Position numbers and translations under genes: made by a program. Under the pieces are notes generated by a model, which saw only the letters and a list, made by a program, of their open reading frames with translations, made no database searches and was not told the DNA's origin. 34,356 nt of DNA, taken from the NCBI GenBank assembly GCA_043798355.1, contig JAZDOT010000022.1, forward strand, positions 1 to 34,356. Direction: 5' to 3'. Positions 30,184 to 34,356 of the stretch are shown one piece after another. How positions within the stretch are numbered: the first letter of the stretch is position 1; every line of letters begins with the position of its first letter. Source of the DNA: JAZDOT01 sp043798355. GTDB lineage: Bacteria; Patescibacteriota; Gracilibacteria; Peribacterales; Peribacteraceae.

Positions 30184-30900
30184 ATGCGCCCCTACCGCTT
30201 CTTCGACCTCATCATGGCCGCCTTCGTCGCGGTCGTGCTCATCAGTAATGTCGCTTCATCCGCGAAGATCGTGGACTTCGGAATCTCCCTCTTCGGCACG
30301 TGCCTCGCATTCGACGGGGGGACTCTTCTCTTCCCCTTGAGTTACATTTTCGGCGACATTCTGACGGAGGTTTACGGGTACGCCCGTTCGCGCCGCGTCA
30401 TCTGGGCGGGATTTGCCGCCGCTCTCCTCATGAGCGCTTGCATCGCTCTTGTCCAGTGGATGCCAGGCGAGGAGGCGTGGAGAGGATATGCCGGGGATCA
30501 GGCCTTCGGCCGCATCCTCGGAGGCGTGAGCTCGGGCGGGATCGTGCTCGCGAGCGTGTTGGCGTACCTGCTCGGCGAATTTTCAAATTCGTTCATCCTC
30601 GCCAAGATGAAGGTCTGGATGGAGGGGCACTTCCTCTGGATGCGCACCATCGGTTCGACCGTCGTCGGCGAGGGGGTGGATACGATCGTCTTCATTCTGC
30701 TCGCCACCCTCTTCGGCGTCTTTCCCTGGGAGATCGTAGGGAGCCTCATTCTCACGAATTACCTGTTCAAAGTGGGCATCGAGATCCTCTTCACGCCCGT
30801 GACGTACCGTGTCGTTTCGTTCCTGAAGACGCACGAGCACGAAGATCACTACGACAGGACGACGGACTTCAATCCGTTCCGTCTCTCCTCCGCGGCATGA
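30184..30900 (+). CDS. Queuosine precursor transporter (YhhQ/DUF165 family)
   Basis: 238 residues with about six membrane helices. YhhQ-type carriers import queuosine precursors such as preQ0/preQ1 or queuine. Family signatures: LISNVASSAKIVDFG, LLFPLSYIFGDILTEVYGYARSRRVIWAGF, LAYLLGEFSNSFILAKMK, and WMRTIGSTVVGEGVDTIVFI near the C-terminal helices. Inference: this bacterium salvages queuosine rather than making it, consistent with a reduced genome; no tgt or que genes are in the window. Its TGA overlaps the next start in an ATGA, so it forms an operon with the glycosylase gene. Confidence 0.92.
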   Translation: MRPYRFFDLIMAAFVAVVLISNVASSAKIVDFGISLFGTCLAFDGGTLLFPLSYIFGDILTEVYGYARSRRVIWAGFAAALLMSACIALVQWMPGEEAWRGYAGDQAFGRILGGVSSGGIVLASVLAYLLGEFSNSFILAKMKVWMEGHFLWMRTIGSTVVGEGVDTIVFILLATLFGVFPWEIVGSLILTNYLFKVGIEILFTPVTYRVVSFLKTHEHEDHYDRTTDFNPFRLSSAA

Positions 30901-31439
30901 AGAGGTATCTGGTTCGCGGACGGGTGCTGCCTGCGGCATTCTTCGACCGCGAAGTATTGGTCGTTGCGCGTGAGCTTCTGGGCAAGATTCTTGTGCGCAG
31001 GATCGGAGCACGAACGATCGAGGCGGTGATTCTCGAAACCGAGGCGTACGACGGGCCCTCCGACAAGGCCTGTCATGCGTCGAAGGGCAGAACGGACAGG
31101 AACCGCGTGATGTTCGGCCCCGCCGGGCACTGGTACGTGTACTTCGTCTACGGCATGCACTGGATGCTCAATGTCGTCACGGGAGCGGAGGGATATCCCG
31201 CCGCAGTCTTGATCCGTTGTGTCGGCGAGCGGAACGGTCCTGCGAAGCTCACTAAGGCTCTCGCGATCAACGGGGGATTGAACGGTACGAAAGCGGGGAA
31301 GACCTCGGGATTGTGGATCGAGGACAGGGGGGTGGAGATTCCTGACACATGCATCCGCAGGCTGCCGCGCATCGGCGTTGCGTATGCCGGGGAGTGGGCA
31401 CGCAAGCCCTATCGATTCGTCCTCGTTCCACAATCTTGA
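30897..31439 (+). CDS. 3-methyladenine DNA glycosylase (AAG/MPG family)
   Basis: Excises alkylated and deaminated purines from DNA. The 180-residue protein matches the AAG fold: ILETEAYDGPSDKACHAS, KGRTDRNRVMFGPAGHWYVYFVYGMHWMLNVVTG, AAVLIRC and GPAKLTKALAI. Glu49, Tyr51 and His60 have the same spacing as the catalytic Glu125, Tyr127 and His136 of human AAG, so the active site looks intact. ATG 30897 overlaps the transporter stop (ATGA coupling); a far longer upstream frame is only the shadow of the transporter. No functional link between the two operon partners is evident. Confidence 0.94.
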   Translation: MKRYLVRGRVLPAAFFDREVLVVARELLGKILVRRIGARTIEAVILETEAYDGPSDKACHASKGRTDRNRVMFGPAGHWYVYFVYGMHWMLNVVTGAEGYPAAVLIRCVGERNGPAKLTKALAINGGLNGTKAGKTSGLWIEDRGVEIPDTCIRRLPRIGVAYAGEWARKPYRFVLVPQS

Positions 31440-31473
31440 TTCAGTCATTCGGGAGGTCTACCATCGGTTCTCC

Positions 31474-31731
31474 ATGGTCGATGACATTACCAACAAAGTG
31501 CTGCTGGAACACATCCAGGGATTGAGGAACGATTTGCAGCAGCAGATCAATACACTGCAGCAGCAGAGTGTAGGCGCTCAGAAAAGTCTGCAGCAGCAGA
31601 TCTCTGTTTTAGCTGTTGAAATGCACCAGGGGTTCGAGGAGGCGCGGCAACATCGAAATGCCTTGCAGGAGGATCTGGAGGAGACGATGCGCGTGCAGAG
31701 TAAGCACAGCGCTCTCCTGGCGCGACGATGA
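31474..31731 (+). CDS. Small coiled-coil protein, 85 aa
   Basis: Almost entirely coiled coil: LLEHIQGLRNDLQQQINTL, followed by Gln-rich heptads with repeated LQQQ(I/S) units and a charged second half EDLEETMRVQSKHSALL. No membrane segment. ATG 31474 is preferred to an earlier ATG inside the previous gene; TACCAT lies 9 nt upstream. Similar in size and character to the helical protein at 24427, though not clearly homologous. Function unknown. Confidence 0.65.
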   Translation: MVDDITNKVLLEHIQGLRNDLQQQINTLQQQSVGAQKSLQQQISVLAVEMHQGFEEARQHRNALQEDLEETMRVQSKHSALLARR

Positions 31732-31791
31732 TGAGTTCTTCCGCATTCCCGTAGCTCCGTCTTCGCCCTATACCCATCTCCCGCTCTGCCC

Positions 31792-31797
31792 TATACT
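31792..31797 (+). promoter_or_regulatory. -10 box upstream of lemA
   Basis: TATACT; start site near 31804, giving a leader of about 16 nt to ATG 31820. Confidence 0.5.
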
Positions 31798-31819
31798 CTC
31801 TGCACTTCCCCTTCCTTTT

Positions 31820-32386
31820 ATGAGTAAAAAAGTTCTCTTCATCATTCTCGGGATCGTCGTCCTCCTTTTGATCTGGGTCTGGACAGGCTACAACGGCCTC
31901 GTCCGTGCACGCGCGGGCGTGGACGGCGCATGGGCGCAGGTGGAGACGCAGTATCAGCGCAGGTTCGATCTCGTGCCGAACCTCGTGAGTACCGTGCAGG
32001 GCGCCGCTGCATTCGAACAGAATACGTTCGTTGCCGTCACGCAGGCCAGGACGCAGTGGATGAGTGCCGGAGCGGACAGGGCGGCGAAGATCTCTGCGGC
32101 CGAGAACGTCGACTCCGCGCTCTCACGCTTGCTCGTCACGTTCGAAAATTACCCGACGCTGCAGGCGACGCAGGCCTTCCGCGATCTCATGACGCAGCTG
32201 GAAGGGACGGAGAACCGCATTGCCGTTGCACGCAAAGATTTCAATGACTCCGTGCAGAGTTACAACGTTCTCGTGACCGTCTTTCCACGCATGATCCTCG
32301 CGCGCCTCTTCGGTTTCACATCAGAGCCTTTCTTCCAGGCTGCAGAGGCAGCGGCGGAGGCTCCGCGCGTGGACTTCACCAAGTGA
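31820..32386 (+). CDS. lemA: LemA family protein
   Basis: 188 residues. One N-terminal membrane helix (about 4-22, VLFIILGIVVLLLIWVW) followed by the LemA helical domain: YNGLVRARAGVDGAWAQVETQYQRRFDLVPNLVSTV, ENVDSALSRLLVTFENYPTLQATQAFRDLMTQLEGTENRIAVARKDFNDSVQSYN, and the FP(x)5-LARLFGF ending. The biochemical role of LemA is unsettled. It is followed after 4 nt by a TPM-domain protein, the standard bacterial pairing, which points to a shared membrane function. ATG 31820 is fixed by the start of the membrane helix. Confidence 0.95.
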   Translation: MSKKVLFIILGIVVLLLIWVWTGYNGLVRARAGVDGAWAQVETQYQRRFDLVPNLVSTVQGAAAFEQNTFVAVTQARTQWMSAGADRAAKISAAENVDSALSRLLVTFENYPTLQATQAFRDLMTQLEGTENRIAVARKDFNDSVQSYNVLVTVFPRMILARLFGFTSEPFFQAAEAAAEAPRVDFTK

Positions 32387-32390
32387 TCCT

Positions 32391-33266
32391 GTGCGTTTTA
32401 TCCGCGCTCTTTCCGTCGGCATCATCCTTGCGTGCGTGGTTGCGGAGTCGGCGTTCGCATTCACGCCGCCTCCCAATGACGGCTTCGTCACCGATGCCGC
32501 CGCTCTTCTGAAACCCGAGGAGGAGCAAGCTCTCGAACAGACATTGACCGATTATCAGAAGCAGACGTCGAATGAAATCGCCGTGGTCATCGTCCAGTCT
32601 CTCAACGGAGAAGCCATCGCCGATGTCGGGGTGCAGATCTTCCGTGCGTGGGGGATCGGGCAGAAGGACAAGGAGAACGGCATTCTCCTCCTCATTGCAT
32701 ACGCCGATCGCAAGATCAATATTACGACGGGCTACGGCCTCGAGGGGGCGGTGCCGGATATCGTCGCGAAGGGGGTGATCGAAGAGGATATTGCCCCGCT
32801 CTTTAAGGAAGGGAAGTACGGTGACGGAATCCGCGCGGGGATCGAAGCACTGCAGAAGCACATCGGCGGCGAGTACACGGCGGATCGTTATCAGCAGGAC
32901 AGCGGAGCTCATGGCGGGTCCTTCGTGTTTGCCTTCTTCTTTTTCATCATTGTGTTCCAATGGCTGATTGCCATTCTTTCGCGTACCAAGTCGTGGTGGC
33001 TGGGGGGGGTGATCGGAGCGATTGCCGGAGTGGTCCTCACGATCCTCTTTACGTGGTGGCTCTCCATCCCGATTCTGACGGCACTGGGCCTTTTGCTCGA
33101 TGCCGTCGTTTCGAAGGCGTATCGCAAGCGCGGAAAGACGGCATGGTGGGCGGGGGGTGGATGGGGACCTGGCGGGGGATTCGGCTCGGGGGGGCATGGT
33201 GGGGGAGGGTTCGGCGGATTCGGCGGCGGATCCACGGGAGGGGGGGGTGCGTCGGGGGGGTGGTAG
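32391..33266 (+). CDS. TPM-domain (YgcG-like) membrane protein
   Basis: 291 residues, GTG start 4 nt after lemA, so cotranscribed and probably coupled. A signal peptide (about 1-23, ending SAFAF) precedes the extracytoplasmic TPM domain (about 28-165: NDGFVTDAAALLKPEEEQALEQTL, SNEIAVVIVQSL, GIGQKDKENGILLLIAYADRKINITTGYGLEG). Two membrane helices follow (about 180-200 and 208-240), then a low-complexity Gly/Trp/Phe-rich tail. The tail and domain order match YgcG-type proteins found next to LemA. The role is unknown; some TPM proteins are phosphatases. Confidence 0.93.
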   Translation: MRFIRALSVGIILACVVAESAFAFTPPPNDGFVTDAAALLKPEEEQALEQTLTDYQKQTSNEIAVVIVQSLNGEAIADVGVQIFRAWGIGQKDKENGILLLIAYADRKINITTGYGLEGAVPDIVAKGVIEEDIAPLFKEGKYGDGIRAGIEALQKHIGGEYTADRYQQDSGAHGGSFVFAFFFFIIVFQWLIAILSRTKSWWLGGVIGAIAGVVLTILFTWWLSIPILTALGLLLDAVVSKAYRKRGKTAWWAGGGWGPGGGFGSGGHGGGGFGGFGGGSTGGGGASGGW

Positions 33267-33329
33267 AAAAAAAATTGATAATTGATAATTGATAATTGGT
33301 ACTTGATACTTTGGGCATTCGCCCCTTGG
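33267..33329. repeat. TTGATAA tandem repeat before the secreted-protein gene
   Basis: About four ATTGATA units at 33274-33298, similar to the AT-rich tract at 13361. The following TGATACTTT may serve as the -10 for the gene starting at 33330. Confidence 0.6.
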
Positions 33330-34220
33330 ATGTCTGCTCTCCTCCTCGCACTGGCGATTGGCTTATTTCCCTCCTCATCGGGAGACCTCTCCGTCGTGCA
33401 GACGGCGAACCAAACAGCGGCAATTTCGATTGCTCCGGGGGCGCAGCGCGTAGAGATGTTCCAGATGACAGTGCGGGCTTCCTGCGCACGCGATGTCACG
33501 ATCCGCTCGATCCGCGTCACGCACGGAGGACTGGGAGCCAGCAGTGACATTGATCGCGTCTACGTCATGCGCGCCGGACGGCGCGTTTCGACAGTTTCTT
33601 CGATCGATCCACACGGGAACACCGCCGAACTCCGTCTGAGGTCTCTCCTCCTTCCCGCATGCAGCGGGACTTCGCTCTCGGTCGGAGCGGACTTCTCTCC
33701 GGATGCGGCTTCTGCCGGGGAACACCGGCTCGAGATTGCCTCTTCCGGCGACATCGATGCCGGGGGGAGTTCCGTGCATCTCACCCCCCTCGTTTCCCTG
33801 CCGGCATTCAGAACCGTGGGGCCGGAGACCGGGGAAATCTCCGTCACCTACCTCGATCTCAACGTCACCCCGCGCTACGGCTCCGATCGCACGGTGATGC
33901 GGTTCCAATTGCATGCGGACGGGCAGGAGGATCAGCTGCTCTCTTCGATCACGCTCACGAACGACGGGTCGGCCTCCGGCCGGGATCTCCGCAATCTCCT
34001 TCTGCAGACCGGGCCACGAACGGTGACGGACACCGCCGATGCTCTGACGGATGACAGCGTGCGGCTTGCGTTCGATCCTCCTCTCATCCTCAAGCGGAAT
34101 GAAACGCGGAGGTTCGATCTGAAGGCGGACGTGCGCGCGAGCATCCGCCGGACGATCCGGTTCATCGTCGAAGAGCCGTCGGATGTGGAGGCGGTGCCAG
34201 TGGGAAGGTTTAAAAACTAA
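33330..34220 (+). CDS. Secreted two-domain beta-rich protein
   Basis: 296 residues from ATG 33330, where a signal-like segment MSALLLALAIGLFPSSSG begins; the upstream part of the frame is translated repeat. Two similar beta-sandwich halves follow: residues about 25-150 (AISIAPGAQRVEMFQMTVRASC...) and about 165-290 (LDLNVTPRYGSDRTVMRFQLHADGQEDQLLSSITLTNDG...FDLKADVRASIRRTIRFIVEEPSDVEA). The second half follows the pattern of extracellular repeats in this kind of bacterium, in which a (R/K)xFDLKADV strand ends the module. Probably a surface or pilus-associated structural protein. A Cys in each strand pair of the first half could form a disulfide. Role inferred only from secretion. Confidence 0.75.
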   Translation: MSALLLALAIGLFPSSSGDLSVVQTANQTAAISIAPGAQRVEMFQMTVRASCARDVTIRSIRVTHGGLGASSDIDRVYVMRAGRRVSTVSSIDPHGNTAELRLRSLLLPACSGTSLSVGADFSPDAASAGEHRLEIASSGDIDAGGSSVHLTPLVSLPAFRTVGPETGEISVTYLDLNVTPRYGSDRTVMRFQLHADGQEDQLLSSITLTNDGSASGRDLRNLLLQTGPRTVTDTADALTDDSVRLAFDPPLILKRNETRRFDLKADVRASIRRTIRFIVEEPSDVEAVPVGRFKN

Positions 34221-34356
34221 AAAACACCCAGTTTTCCCATCTCCCTCCACGAGAGCAGGCTGAGTTGTGGTGATGGTGTGTGTTTGGGAAGTGCGATGGC
34301 GGGAATGACGGTGCTGACGAAACTGGTAAACGAGAATCGATTCTCGTAGAGAGAGT
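34217..34356 (-). CDS. 3' end of a minus-strand gene (partial)
   Basis: From the window edge to TAG 34219-34217 the minus strand is open for 45 codons ending SLLSWREMGKLGVF. It overlaps the secreted-protein stop by 4 nt, the same tail-to-tail packing seen at 7428-7433. No family recognisable. A perfect 16-bp palindrome CGAGAATCGATTCTCG (34331-34346) lies within it. Confidence 0.4.
   Translation of the reverse strand, partial: SLYENRFSFTSFVSTVIPAIALPKHTPSPQLSLLSWREMGKLGVF

Noticed and set aside
34331..34346. 16-bp palindrome CGAGAATCGATTCTCG as an operator
   Set aside because: It falls inside a probable coding end with no promoter elements nearby, so there is no support for regulation.

Overview
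The window looks like a piece of a chromosome from a Patescibacteria/CPR bacterium, most likely the Peregrinibacteria/Peribacteria lineage. This is inference from gene content, with no alignment run. The clues are serine-run linkers in a secreted SLH/Calx-beta protein, a very large cysteine-rich protein of the kind seen in CPR genomes, a membrane-anchored ClpC-like ATPase, a DUF165 queuosine-precursor transporter, a LemA plus TPM-domain pair, and small compact genes on both strands. Base composition is GC-rich by eye, except for two clearly AT-richer genes that each sit just beyond a tRNA-Leu. UGA is used as an ordinary stop, so the genetic code is standard.

Layout. 1-4.7 kb: secreted SLH/Calx-beta protein, tRNA-Leu(UAA), a GIY-YIG/Nudix fusion, a HAD-like protein and a membrane sortase. 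4.7-8.8 kb: mnmA and prfA diverging from a short dyad promoter, then a small unknown gene convergent with purD. 9-14 kb, all minus strand: the cysteine-rich protein, purF, folD and a thymidylate kinase with an altered P-loop. 14.3-17.8 kb: a small membrane protein translationally coupled to a membrane-anchored Clp ATPase whose first AAA+ domain looks dead, then an isochorismatase-family remnant. 18-23 kb, minus strand: groES-groEL under a promoter overlapped by a CIRCE-like operator, and pyruvate phosphate dikinase. 23.1-25.3 kb: tRNA-Leu(CAG), a divergent glycerophosphodiesterase and three small unknown genes. 25.4-28.2 kb: an O-antigen-ligase-like/TPR membrane protein and a lipoprotein. 28.2-30.1 kb: a mostly non-coding region with a promoter-to-terminator unit carrying a 39-residue hydrophobic peptide, a second unit that looks like an isoleucine attenuator in front of an unknown gene, several repeat families and tRNA-Pro(CGG). 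30.2-34.4 kb: queuosine transporter, 3-methyladenine glycosylase, a coiled-coil protein, lemA, a TPM-domain protein and a secreted protein.

Functional themes. Nucleotide and one-carbon metabolism (purD, purF, folD, tmk), translation and tRNA modification (prfA, mnmA, queuosine uptake, three tRNAs), protein quality control (groESL, Clp), glycolytic energy metabolism (ppdK) and cell-surface assembly (sortase, SLH protein, Wzy-like protein, lipoprotein). Very few genes have a Shine-Dalgarno sequence. Instead a -10 hexamer, often with the TGn extension, ends 6-9 nt before many start codons, which implies widespread leaderless mRNA.

Intergenic DNA is full of repeats: GC-rich inverted repeats ending in GCCTCACCCCC, telomere-like (TTAGGG)n/(GGTTAA)n tracts, GGCAAAGA-type purine repeats, a 68-bp dispersed repeat and roughly 100-bp palindromic elements abutting tRNA genes. 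The strongest candidates for something undescribed are the Ile-codon attenuator at 29.46-29.64 kb and the structured transcript unit at 28.24-28.78 kb.
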